64,000 bases of DNA, taken from NCBI RefSeq assembly GCF_016808335.1, contig NC_053146.1, forward strand, positions 3,883,015-3,947,014. Direction: 5' to 3'. Source of the DNA: Panicum virgatum. Lineage: Eukaryota > Streptophyta > Magnoliopsida > Poales > Poaceae. Numbering within the stretch: position 1 is the first letter of the stretch; each line of letters opens with the position of its first letter. The position numbers and the translations under genes are program-made. Of the stretch, positions 1 to 10,544 are shown piece after piece. The notes beneath the pieces were generated by a model, which was not told the DNA's origin, did not search any database, and saw only the letters and a list, made by a program, of their open reading frames with translations.

Positions 1-84
1 CGATTTCGCGAATTTCGTTTAATGGCTTCCTTTCCTAAGCACATGAAATACCCATTTTACCCCTTATCAGATTGGATCGAATCG
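1..84 (+). repeat. MULE left terminal inverted repeat (truncated by window)
   Basis: Matches the reverse complement of 676-756 over about 80 bp with scattered mismatches. The outer end lies left of base 1. Confidence 0.7.
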
Positions 85-675
85 TTTCTTGCAGTCTGTT
101 CTTCCTCCCCTGCTCATGTCTGCCTTGATCTGTCCTCTCCCGTGTTCTTCTCTCTCTCTCTCTTCACCCGTGCCCTCTCTTCTCTCACGAAGCAACTAGG
201 ACCGGTGCTGCCGGAGCGCCGCCGGCCGCCAGCCGCCGCGACCCCCGCCCGCCCGGCCGGCCCGCTGCTGGAGCACCCCCTACCGCTGCAGGTTCTTGCC
301 GCCCGCCCTGCTGGTTCATCCAACAGACAATACTCCACGGGATCTAAGCATCAGCCACGGACTCCGTCAAGGTGCTGATCTGCCCGTTGCTTGTATCCAT
401 GGAGATGCTTCAGCTCGAGGTATGGATGATGTACGGGATGCGTTGATCAAATTGCTGAAGCACCAGGGGAAGCACCGAGGTCGTCAGCGGCATCATCTGC
501 GCGGCGGCGGCGGCGGCGGCTGTAGAACAGGAGGGGGCTGGGCTCGCCATCGGACATGGCGTCGCCGGCGCCGGCGCCGGCGTGAGGGTTTCTCTGCGGC
601 ACGGCGGGGCGGGCAGCCTGAGCCTATCGTGAATGAACTGGATGAACTGGAGAGATAGAGAGATGAGAGCACGGG

Positions 676-756
676 AGGATTCGATCCGAATCAAGGGTAA
701 AATGGGAACTTCATGTGCTGAGGAAAATAAAAACATTAACAAAATTCGCAAAATCG
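676..756 (-). repeat. MULE right terminal inverted repeat
   Basis: Inverted partner of 1-84. It is AT-rich toward the outer side. The repeat probably extends further right, but its partner sequence is not in the window. Confidence 0.7.
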
Positions 757-870
757 AAAAAAAGAGTTGAAATCCCTCGTTTTGAAAGAATTCGCACGCC
801 CGGTGTCATATTTTGAAAGGCTTACGAATTTAATGTTAAAAGAGGTTCAATGTCAAATATCGAAATTCCT

Positions 871-935
871 CTGTTAGCTTAGTGGTGCGACGTTCGGCTG
901 TGAACCCACCGCTCAGGAGTTCGACTCCCATTTCG
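871..935 (+). other. tRNA-like segment with A- and B-box-like motifs (possible SINE remnant)
   Basis: tagcttagtgg at 875-885 resembles a pol III A box. gagttcgactccc at 917-929 resembles the B box (GGTTCGANTCC). An A-run follows at about 939. The anticodon arm does not fold cleanly, so this is not a functional tRNA gene. A tRNA-derived SINE fragment, or a tRNA-like stretch in the MULE flank, are the two readings. A similar B-box stretch occurs near 59386. Confidence 0.3.
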
Positions 936-943
936 TGCAAAAA

Positions 944-1908
944 AAATTCCCCTCGCTAGCTTACCAGGATTTGAGGGAATTTCTTGGCGGAGAAGCTGGT
1001 TGCTTCCTCTTAATGAAATGCCGTAAACCCGTCATACCCTAGTCAAGTTTTTTTATGAATAATACTGAGCCAATGACTGCGAAATGGAGAATATTCACCG
1101 CATCCTAAGAATATTCGAGAGGATCCACGGCTTCATTGGCGTCTGAATCTTCTGAGACCTAACATGGAAAATAGAATAGACTACCGTTGGATATGGACAG
1201 GGTACCGGGCGCTCCAGACGCCGGCGATCAACGACGACCGTACCATGCGTAGGACCGATCGAGGCAGAGAAGTCAAGAACTGAAGCTCCTGCACGATCCA
1301 ACGTGGCCTACACGATCGTGGCTCCTCCATGTAGAACCTGGCTACCTCACAAAAAATATCGCTAGTGTGTTTTATCCTTTGAAAAGGAAAAAAATGATAC
1401 AATATCGGAGTAACCAAATTGGTGATCAAGCTGCATTATCCAGTATTGTTGTAGGGATGACGACCAGGTAACAACTGGAGCACGCTACTAGTTAGTGTTT
1501 TAATTCAGCTACATGCACTTGGGTTTCTAATCTCGCTTCAGTTTGACTTATATTTACCGGCAAAAAAAAGTTTGACTCGTATTACGAAGTCCCCATCAAC
1601 TGGATCTATGATTGTTAATTTCTACCAAATCCTTGGTTTATTGTGTTGAATTATCATGGGCGTGTATGCTTGCTTGTACACTTGAGCACTTTTATTGGCA
1701 CCACAAAATGAAATACATCATCCATCATATAATAAATATCCAGCAAGGCTGAGATTTACTTATACTAATTTAGAATAAACTAGCCTATCAACCCGTGCAC
1801 CAGATTCTAATTAGAATTAATATAAAAATAAGAATTATAGCTAATAATTATAATTATCTATCTCACGCCTTCTTTCATATATTAAATTCTAACACATACT
1901 ATAAAATA
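944..1908. other. Intergenic, no gene recognised
   Basis: Mixed-composition sequence that becomes AT-rich toward the gypsy insertion site. The small ORFs have no recognisable protein features. The AT-rich stretch from about 1760 is the flank that the gypsy element interrupted and that resumes at 15457. Confidence 0.5.
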
Positions 1909-1913
1909 CATAT
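1909..1913. repeat. Target site duplication (catat), left
   Basis: Identical to 15457-15461 and directly abuts the LTR start, as expected for a 5-bp gypsy integrase duplication. Confidence 0.85.
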
Positions 1914-3245
1914 TGTCGGGTACCACGATTAGGGACACCCTAATCGGGGTACTAAGATCGCTCTAAAAAATTCAAACACATGTTATGCGACTGGGCCCGC
2001 GAAGGCCAACGGCCTCCTTCCAACTTGGAAGAAAGTAAAAGACTCAAAGAAGCCCAGCATGCGGCCCATTGGTACCCCCTTCGGAGCCGTGGGGCGATTT
2101 CCGCCTCGCTCGAGGGCACCCATCGGGACCCTCGACTGCGCCCCGCACCTCCGCCTCGCTCGAGGGTAGCGAACCTACCCTCGAGCAGGCACCTCATCTC
2201 CGCCTCGCTCGAGGCCACCCCTCGGCATAAGGGACAAATGGCCCCGCCGCTCAACCGCTCGCCGTACGGAAGCATTAAAGGCCAGTCACTCCTCCACGGC
2301 TCCCAGGACGGGCGGCGTCGGGCCGCCATTCCCACAGTGGATGTGACCGGGGTCCCATCCGCCGACTTCAGTCACCACCCCGCCATACCAGGTGCTGTAG
2401 CAACACTGTGGGACCTGCGACGCGAGACAAGACAGGCTCGGCACTATTCCCGATTACTATTCTGCCTAACACCGGCCATCCGGACCCATCTCCAACTTGG
2501 GAGGGGGTCCGGCGACGTCATATGTTTCCCCAGGGAGGGGCGCCCAGCACGCACGGACGGAGTTCCGGACCTCCCCCCTCAAGGGGCCCGGGACCTCCAC
2601 GTGTCCCCCGGACCTTCTAGTGCGCACGCCCGCGCTCCGACCAGGGGGTCCGGGACCGCCGCGCACCCCGCTACCGCTACTGCTGGTGCGTACAGGACCC
2701 TGGCCCACAAGGCCCACTGAACGCCACCGCGCCGCATATGGGAGACCATACACCAGCGACGATCATGCCACTTGCGGGGGCTGGCAGGACGCCGGCGCGA
2801 TCTCCGCAGGACCAAGGACGATATCCAGGACGACTGCGACGCACGCCGCCATACCCCACAGTGTACTTTCTACAGTATCCGACTATTGTACCCCGCGATT
2901 CGGAGGAAAACTGCGACTTCCATGCCCCCACTCATGTGCGCCGCCCTTCCTTGTGACTATAAAAGGAGGAGGCAGGCATTCTTTAGATGGGCTCGGGCTA
3001 GCTGGCTGACTCTCGTTTTCTCTCTCAGAGTACTCTCAGGACTACTGAGCACTCATCTCAACCGACTCCATTTCTAGCAGAGACTTGGGAGCTTCCCTCC
3101 CTCTCTCGCCTTGCTTGTACCCCCCTACTACAAGCACTCCGGGTGTAAGATAATACAGTGCCCTCGCACACCCCCTTTGCTGGACGTACGGCCCTGCGGC
3201 CGGAACTAGGATAAACTGTGCGTTACTGTGTTGCCTCTTGCATCG
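1914..3245 (+). repeat. LTR1 of gypsy element, 3' end deleted
   Basis: Starts with TG and carries a TATA box at 2958-2964. It is the longest LTR copy. Comparison with LTR2 shows that its last ~49 bp, the PBS and the first part of the internal region (LTR2 coordinates 13786-14199, about 414 bp) are missing. After gcatc at 3240-3244 the sequence jumps directly to the equivalent of 14200. The full LTR would therefore be about 1.38 kb. Confidence 0.85.
2958..2964 (+). promoter_or_regulatory. LTR1 TATA box
   Basis: tataaaa in the context gtgactataaaaggagg. It is conserved in all three LTR copies (also 13500-13506 and 15121-15127), as expected for the element's pol II promoter. Confidence 0.7.
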
Positions 3246-3349
3246 TCATCACGTGCTCCGGCGTCGTCTGCGCCGCCGCCGTCTTCTGCGGCAGCACCAG
3301 TGCTCCCTAGGGGGGGGGTTCGACCTCGCCATCACCCTTCCCTTTCGGG

Positions 3350-5170
3350 ATGCGCAACGCTGCCGCCTACGCCTCTTCGGTCAGCACTAACTTCACCAAG
3401 CGTCAGGATCTGCCGGGTCATCATCTTCTGTCGATCCGCAACCTCGTCGCGTCGTCTCCTGACGAATCCTACCCCGAGACGGCGAGCTCAATCGCCGACG
3501 ACGTTAACTTCTTCATGAACAACTTCACGGCCGAGGAGGCCGAGGACTACTCCGGGATCCGCGACCCCGACGCTCTCCGCTCGTTCCAGCTGGCGACGGC
3601 CTACTGCCTCACCTGCTCTGAAGACTCCAGCGAGGGGGATTTCGATCCTTCCCGGGAGTGCTTCATGGTCCAACTCGCGGACGAACAAAATGACATCGCT
3701 CCGGGCGACGACGGGAACAGTGGGGCAGACGCGCAGGTGATCCAACCAGTGGTCCCGCCTGCAGCCCCCTCTTCTTCGTCAAGCTCGGCGGCGCGGCAGG
3801 CACAGCGGGCACAGCCCAAGGAGCTTCAAGCCAAGCTCGACGAGCAGCGTCAACAAACCCAGGAGCTGTGCACCGCGCTCGAGCAGCAGCGTACCACGCG
3901 TGGTGCACGTGCCCAGGCGGCGGGGTGCGTCGCTCAGGAGCGGATCCTAGCCAACGACAATGTCGACAAACCTCCGGAACTGCAAACGGCCGGCGAAAAG
4001 CTCGTCGCTGCGGCCTATCTACTCCAAGCTATGCCCGAGCCATCGATGCCTTCGGGCCGCAACCTGCGCCGCGAAGCACAGGAGCTCATCGAGCAAGCTG
4101 CCGTGCAGCAGGCCGAGAGTTCTACGTCTCGTATGAGCTCGAAGGCCCCGGAGCAGGCTGATGGGACTACGCACCAGGACCGCGAGGTTTCTGTGCACAC
4201 ACCACCAGCAGGGAAGGGCAAGGCAGCCGTAGCGCCCGGTGCGAAGGCACCCTCGGTGCACGAGCGCATCGGGAGAGTTCTCGTAATGGAGCGCATCCGT
4301 GACATGCGCGGGCACGCTGGCGACGGCGACGCCCGCAACATCATCGACGGCAGGAGGTACACCCCCGGTGGGGTGGACGCTTCAACCCCGAGCACGACAG
4401 GGGTGAGTCACCGGAGCCTCCGGGCACCCGGGTGTTCAGCCGGGTGATCCGAACTGCTTCTTTTCCCCCGTGCTTTCGACAACCCAACACCCTCGTCAAG
4501 TACTCGGGCGAGACCGACCCTGCAGTCTGGCTCAATGACTACCGCCTAGCGTGCCAGCTAGGCGGCGCGACGGAGGATGCAGTCATCATCTGCAACCTTC
4601 CTCTTCTCCTTGCTGACGCCACACGAACGTGGCTCGAGCATCTGCCTGCGGATCAGATCCACAACTGGGCCGACTTGGTCCAGATCTTCGTGGGCAATTT
4701 CCAGGACACATACGTGCACCCTGGGAACTCCTGGGACCTCAAAGGGTGTCGCCAAAAGCCCAATGAGTCCCTGCGCAACTACGTGCGGCGCTTCTCCAAG
4801 CGATGCACCGAGCTCCCCAGCGTCACCCACGTCGAGGTCATCAACGCCTTCCTCCAGAGTACGACATGCAGGAACCTGGTGCATGAGCTCGCGAGAAGCC
4901 GCCCGACCAACACCACTGAGTTGTTCGACACTCCCACCAACTACGCCGCCGGCGAGGAGGCTGTTGGTGCCATCTTCGACGACAAATCAAGCAAGCGCAA
5001 GGACGATGCGCCCGCGGAGGGCAGCAACGTCAAGCCCAACGCCCCCGCAAAGAAACAGAAGTGGGGGAGGAAGGGAAAGAAGCCAGTCCCACCGAACCAG
5101 CGCGGGTCAGGGCAGGCAGAGGACTCCGAGGAGGCCTTCGCTGCCGCCCCAGACCGCAAAGAGGAGGCCC
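3350..5170 (+). pseudogene. gag: Gypsy gag (frameshifted, C-terminus lost)
   Basis: Structural protein of the retrotransposon particle. The frame starting at 3350 gives the N-terminal part, with a Gln/Ala-rich, partly coiled-coil stretch. The reading frame then shifts near 4360-4372, and the frame read from about 4372 continues with the plant Retrotrans_gag region, including WLNDYRLACQ, TRTWLEHLP, DLVQIFVGNF and the RRFSKRCTELP motif (about 4520-4840). It is followed by a Lys-rich tail. No CCHC zinc knuckle is visible. Near 5170 the sequence passes directly into integrase, so the gag end, protease, RT and RNase H have been deleted. The true gag start is probably the ATG represented at 13901 in the second copy. 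That region was deleted here. Confidence 0.8.
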
Positions 5171-5175
5171 TCGGG

Positions 5176-6277
5176 CGTTATGCAACGATGCATCCCTGTC
5201 CCCGAAGGCAAGGAGCTGATCCGCGACATTCATGCCGGCGTCTGCGGCCATCACGCCGCGCCGCGCACCCTCGTGGGCAACGCGTTTCGGCAAGATTTCT
5301 ATTGGCCCACCGCGGTCGCCGACGCCACCGACGTTGTGCGGACTTGCGAGGGTTGCCAGTTCTACACTCGAAAAACACACCTCCCGGCCCATGCTCTGCA
5401 GACAATCCCCATCACATGGCCTTTTGCCGTATGTGGACTGGACCTCGTCGGTCCGCTGCAGAAGGCGCCCGAGGGCTTTACGCACTTGCTGGTGGCGGTT
5501 GACAAATTCTCCAAGTGGATCGAGGCTCGACCAATCGGCAAGATCAAATCCGAGCAAGCAGTTCTATTCTTCACTGACATCGTCTTCAGGTTCGGGGTCC
5601 CGAACTCGATCATCACCGACAATGGCACCCAGTTCACAGGCAAGAAGTTCTTGACGTTCTGCGACAGCTTCCACATACGTGTGGACTAGTCGGCTGTGGC
5701 ACACCCACAGACGAACGGGCAAGTGGAGCGTGCCAATGGCATGATCCTCCAAGGACTGAAGCCGAGAATCTTCAACAAGCTGAACAAATTTGGCCGGAGA
5801 TGGCTCACGGAGCTGCCCTCGGTCATTTGGAGCTTGATGACGACACCAAGCAGAGCCACGGGCTTCACCCCGTTCTTCCTCGTCTATGGCACCGAGGCCA
5901 TACTCCCCACGGACCTGGAATACGGGTCGCCGAGGCTCAGGGCATACCAAGAGCAGCAGAACCAGTGAGCTCGCGAAGACTCGCTGGACCAAGTGAACGA
6001 GGCTCGAGACGTGGCGCTCCTCCACTCTGCGCGCTACTAGCAGTCTTTATGAAGGTATCAAGCGCAGAGGGTCCGGCGCCAAGACCTCAACGAAGGGGAC
6101 TTGGTGCTGAGGCTTCGACAGGACAACAGGGGCCGCCACAAGCTCTCCCCACCATGGGAAGGACCGTACATAATCGCCGAGGTGCTCAAACCCGGCACGT
6201 ACAAGCTGGCGAACGACAAAGACGAAGTCCTCACCAACAATTGGAATATACAACAGCTACGTCATTTCTATCCTTAG
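5176..6277 (+). pseudogene. int: Gypsy integrase, C-terminal pol fragment with four stops
   Basis: Integrase inserts retroelement cDNA into the chromosome. Visible in one frame are the HHCC zinc-binding N-domain (IHAGVCGHH ... CEGCQ, about 5225-5360), the first catalytic Asp in GLDLVGP (~5440), the second in TDNGTQF (~5620) and the Glu in NGQVERAN (~5717). A C-terminal part with GDLVLRL and WNIQQLRHFYP ends at TAG 6275-6277. Premature stops lie at 5687-5689 (TAG), 5966-5968 (TGA) and two more (TAG, TGA) between about 6035 and 6055. All are explainable as C-to-T changes on one strand. The frame is otherwise preserved, so decay has been by point mutation. It directly follows truncated gag with no RT between. 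Confidence 0.88.
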
Positions 6278-6841
6278 AATTTCGAGCTTTTTGTACATTG
6301 TTTGTGCCAGCATTTTCAATTTCCCGAAACAATAAAGAAGTACGCTTTGCTTGTTTATTTTTGGGAACCTTCCGGACCCTCGAGGGCTCGGATGCGCACG
6401 AACACTGAGGTACGCTTGGCTTTACCCTCGGCAAAGCCAAGCCTCCCTCGGGGGCTACTACGGGGGGAACCCCCGAACGTCCCCAAAAAATAGCCAATGT
6501 TTTTTTCGAAATGTTTCCGTCTCGTCCCTAAGCTTCTCGTATCCTTGGAAGAAACGGACGTGAGGCGTAAGAAACTACGGTACGGGGTCGTCTGAGTCGT
6601 GGGGCCGCCTATGCCTCTGGGATACGGCACCCCCCTCACCACCCCACACCTACATTGCTTATGAACGCGAAGTTCCTCGCAGACGTTCATCTAAGTCGCA
6701 TACGAGAACACAGAAATAAAGTAAAGAAACATAGGCTCGAACGCACAAAGGCCTCGATGGGCCACACAGTCGATTCAACAAAAATAAATCCCTTATATTC
6801 ATAAGGTACGATTACAGAGTGTGATTGCAATAAACACCAAT
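6278..6841. other. Gypsy internal noncoding segment between integrase and antisense gene
   Basis: No gene is seen. It lies between the 3' ends of two convergent genes, so it should hold their terminator/polyadenylation signals. cctcgggggctac at 6446-6458 is an exact copy of the 13-mer that abuts LTR2. Confidence 0.6.
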
Positions 6842-9800
6842 CTATTTACATGGGCTTCGAGGCCCAGTTTTCCTACAGGCTACCATCCCCCCCCCTTGCG
6901 GGCCCTCAGTGGCGTCAAATTCGGCGATAGGAGGGATGTCTGCCTCGAGCTTCTCGGCGAGAACGGTGGCGAACTCCTCCGCGGCTGCGTCGGCTTCATC
7001 CATGATGGCCGACGCGGCATCCGCATCAGCATCATCGGGAACGACGAACCCCGACGACACCCTCTGGAGATCCATGAGGTAATGCGTCGACGCCACGGCG
7101 AGAGCCCGCAGGACACCGAGGCAGAAGGTGCTCTTGGCGTGTTCGGCAATCCGACCGCCCAGCGCACGCAGGCGACTGATCACCGAACTGCCTGAGACGG
7201 CACCCTCCCCCTCGAGCTCTTGACACACGCTCACGGCGGTTTGCTCCAGCTCAGCAAACTCCATTTGCGCCACCGTGAGCACGGTGTGGATCGCTTCCTT
7301 TGCCGCAGACTCGTCCGCCACCTTCTGCCTCAGCTCTGAGCAAAGGAAATCAACGTTAGCTACAAAAAGAAACAAATCGACGAAAACTTGAAGGTACTCA
7401 CCCGTAATACTTTTCTGCGCCTCCTCCCTCTGGGTCCGGGCGGCCTCTTCGAGCGAGGACAAGGAGGCTTCCTTCTCCTGAAGGGCGGCCCCCATGTCCT
7501 AGAGGGCCACCTCCTTCCCCTCGAGGGCCTCGCCCATTTCCCGGAGGGTCCCGGTGAGCGCGACCATGGCCACCTCCATGTGGAGGAGCTCGGTCTTTTG
7601 CTGCTCGAGCGATGTCCCGAGTCGCTGTAGCTCGGCGCTCTGCGCCTCGGCTTCCCGAGTCTTCTCCTCGAGCGCCGTCCAGAGGCATTGCAGCTCGGCA
7701 GCTTGTGCCTCGGCCTCCCGGGCCTTCTGCTCCGCCGCCACCTTCTGGACGTCCCGCTCACCGATCACCCGCACCAATTCCTCTTCTAGCGCCTGCTGAC
7801 GCGCTCCCAGATCCGCCATCTTCATGTTGGCTTCGATATTCTTGAGCACCAGCTCGGCGTTGTGCTGCCCGAGCTGGCTCATCTAGGAGTACATCCGGGT
7901 CATCTCGGCGCTCTTTTCGCGCGAGATGTCCCTCAGCCGCTGCAAGAGGAAAGACATGGGTAAAGACACGTTAAAGTTAAACCGAATCCGAGCAACTTAC
8001 GGGGGAAAATATTTACCTGGCTGACCTGGTAATCCGCATTCTGATGGAGCTGGAAGGCGCGGTTGAGGGCTTGCAAGATCTCATGACCGACGCTCATCTG
8101 CGCATTCCAGGCCTCCTCCTCCTCTTGCTCCTTGCAGAGAAACTCCGAGGGGGGCCCAGACGGGACGATCGCCTCGTGATGGGGCCCCTCGGACGGCCCC
8201 GCCTCAAGCACGCCCGCGCTGGCCGACGCGAACTCGACAATTTGCAAGGCGGCGCTAGCCGCAGCAGCGGGGTCGATCTCCATAGAGTCCCCGTACTCCT
8301 CGCTGCTGTCCGGCAGCTCCACCACCACCGTCGCCGCGCTCCCTTGCACCGTTGGCGCGGGCACCACCGTGACGGTACCCTCGTCCCGTGCCTTGGTGGG
8401 CTCCGAGACGGGGGCTCCCTCTGCCCCTGGCGCCCTCGACGCCGTCTCCTCCTCTGTGGCGCCCTCGCCCTCGGCCCTCGGGGGCTCGAGGATGAGGGTT
8501 TCCTCCTCTGCTTGGTCGGCAGGGCACTCCTGCGCGCCCCCGCCACTCTCTCCTTCTGCGTCCGGTCGGGCGGCGCTCGCCCTGACCGGCCTCGACTTAG
8601 GTGACTGCCAGGGCGGCGCCGTCCACGCCACCCCGGCCGGTCTCCTCGGTGTCGGCAGCCTGAGCGGCTGCTTCGGCACTGCTCTGGCCGGCGTCGCCCT
8701 TCTCCTCCTATGCTCGAGCTTGCTGCGCCGCCTGGGCCCCTCGAGCCATGGCCTCCCATAGCTTCGCGGCCGCCGCCTCGAGGTCCACGGCAGGCAGGGG
8801 CTGCGGCGCCGTGTGCGGCGTGTTGCGAGCCCCAGTCTTGAGGGCCTTAGCCGGGGCAAGCTGCACCGCATCCTTGGCAACGTCCCCGGGGCTGAAAATC
8901 GAGGAACACAAGCTGAGAACAACAGGATCGAGAAATCGAACAAACACGCAGCAGAAACGAAACCCAAGTTTACTTACCCGGATCGAGCACTCATGCTCTA
9001 CTTCCTCGTAGCATTTCTTCTGGCCTGAGGCACCGTGCCGCCCCTCGAAGACTGCTCCGAGGGCGCCCCCCTCGTGTCGGCCTGGTGACTCGAGGCTACC
9101 AGCGCGGACGACTCCGCGCCCGCCGCAGCCTCGCCGCCACGGGTCAGCACATGGGGCGCGGGCGTCTCCTCACCGGCAGCCGGAAGCGACGACTCTCGCT
9201 TCGCACCCTTGAGGGTCGGACCCGTCGATGGCTCCGCCACGACCCTTGTGTCTTCCGGCGCCTCCTGCGCCCCCTAGTCGGCATCCCACTCATAGGTGGG
9301 CAGGGGGCTCGTGCCCGCAGCTGCGCTGTCGCCCCTCAGAGCGTGGTCCTCGGCGCCCGAGGCCTCCTCCTCATCCTCCTCCGAGGACTCGGGCGTGGCG
9401 AGCCGCGGTTTCCCCTCCGCGCGAGCAAGCTTGCACGCCTTGTCGTGCCTCGCCTTCCTTTTCCTCTTCCTCTCGACCTTTGCCTCCGCCGCGTCCTTCC
9501 GCCTTTTCACCTTCTCCGCGTGGAGGCGGTTGATCAGGCGTTGTTCCGGGACCGGGGCCTTCGAGGTACCGCACCTCAACCCCTGCAAAGCACGCCCAAG
9601 ATGGAGTCAGAAAAAGGGGCTACACAACACACAGCGGATTCAGAATCAAACTTACCAAAGAGATGTACCCCGGCTCGGGGCGCATCTTAATCCTCCAAAG
9701 GTCCTCGGGATTTTGGGGAAAATCCGCCACTGTGTACTTTGCCCTCCGGGCGGCGGTGGTGTGGGAGAGCAGCCTGAACGATGTCCTCGAGCCCTCCACC

Positions 9801-10544
9801 TGGCTCCCGGGGGTGAGTTGGAAGATCGGCATGGCCCTTTCCACGAGAGGGATCACCCTTTGCAATGACGGCTGCTGCTGTCAACCCCTTCCTGGCCAGA
9901 TGCGCCAGCGCGTCGGTGAGAACTTCGAGCTTGTCTTGTTGCACTGGGGGCGACACCCCCCAGTCCCACTTCGGCGGCCGCTCCCGGAGAACTCTGTTAG
10001 TGAACGCCGGGAGCGCGCCCCTGTAGTTTCGAAGGTAGGACCACCCGGCGTTGTTCGTCGTCATCTTGCTCGAGATGTAAAAATTCCTCCGGGTCGGGCG
10101 GACGTGGAGCGTCAGGCCACCGGCACGCGCGAACCGCCTCGGTTGGCCCCGCGCGTTCTCGACGAAGAGTTTGCCGCGGAACAGATGGATCCAGAGGTCC
10201 CAGTGGGCTTTGATGCCGAGGTACCCCTCGCAGATGGCGACGAAGACCGCCGCCTACGAGATGGAGTTGGGGCTGAAGTTGTGCAGCTCCACTCCATAGT
10301 ACTCACACAAAGCCCTCATGAACCTGCTGACGGGGACGCCGAAGCCTCGCTCGTGGAGGCGCACGAAGCTCATGACGTAGCCTTGTGGGGGTTTCAGCTC
10401 GGTTTCATCTGGGTTCGGGGAAATCCACGCCGGCGCCCCGGAGTCGGAGTTCCGCGGCAGCAGCCAGTCGGCGACCAGCTGCTCCAGAACCGCCACGGTG
10501 GCGGAGGACTTGGCCCACGGCAAAGGCTCTTGGATGTCAGACAT
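6842..10544 (-). pseudogene. Antisense 'putative gypsy type transposon' (Transposase_28-like) gene, multi-exon, decayed
   Basis: The start is ATG at 10544 (MSDIQEPLPWAK). The N-terminal ~160 residues match the plant 'putative gypsy type transposon' domain, with YVMSFVRLHERGFGVPVSRF, CEYYGVELHNFSPNSI and ICEGYLGIKAHWDLW. Then come Lys/Arg- and Glu-rich stretches and a long Glu/Ala/Gln coiled coil (about 7500-7880), ending at TAG 6842-6844. Introns with GT-AG borders fit at 9583-9655, about 8892-8982, 7940-8016 and 7336-7401. The frames join correctly across the 9583-9655 and 7940-8016 introns. Damage includes TAG at 10254-10256, 9274-9276, 7883-7885 and 7499-7501, and frameshifts near 9870 and 8700. 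It lies opposite to gag-pol in the 3' half of the element, as do the additional ORFs of Tat/Ogre elements. The molecular function is unknown. A GA-repeat leader (CT on the plus strand at about 10600-10620) lies just upstream. Confidence 0.75.

Larger units (their letters stand above)
1..870. mobile_element. Mutator-like element (MULE) with long TIRs, left end outside window
   Basis: Bases 1-84 and 676-756 are long imperfect inverted repeats of each other. Both contain a block reading agcacatgaa, then cccattttaccc, then a gatcgaatc stretch, in opposite orientation. Because the left repeat already runs off base 1, the right repeat probably continues past 756 toward about 870. TIRs of 80 bp or more are characteristic of plant MULEs. 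The interior (about 110-660) is strongly GC-rich, with a CT tract and small ORFs, and shows no transposase motif, so the element is non-autonomous. It may be a Pack-MULE carrying captured gene sequence, but I cannot identify a donor gene. No 9-bp target duplication can be checked because the left end is missing. Confidence 0.65.

Noticed and set aside
871..935. Functional tRNA gene
   Set aside because: A and B boxes are present but acceptor and anticodon stems do not pair properly.
1095..1429. Overlapping minus-strand ORFs
   Set aside because: Low complexity of evidence: no domain, no promoter signals, and composition like the surrounding noncoding DNA.
1980..3077. Several long plus-strand ORFs inside LTR1
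   Set aside because: They lie within the LTR, are Arg/Pro-rich by GC composition, and repeat in LTR2 and LTR3 without frame conservation.
7554..9868. Plus-strand ORFs opposite the antisense gypsy gene
   Set aside because: Shadows of the coiled-coil coding strand. The minus strand has the domain and splice-site evidence.
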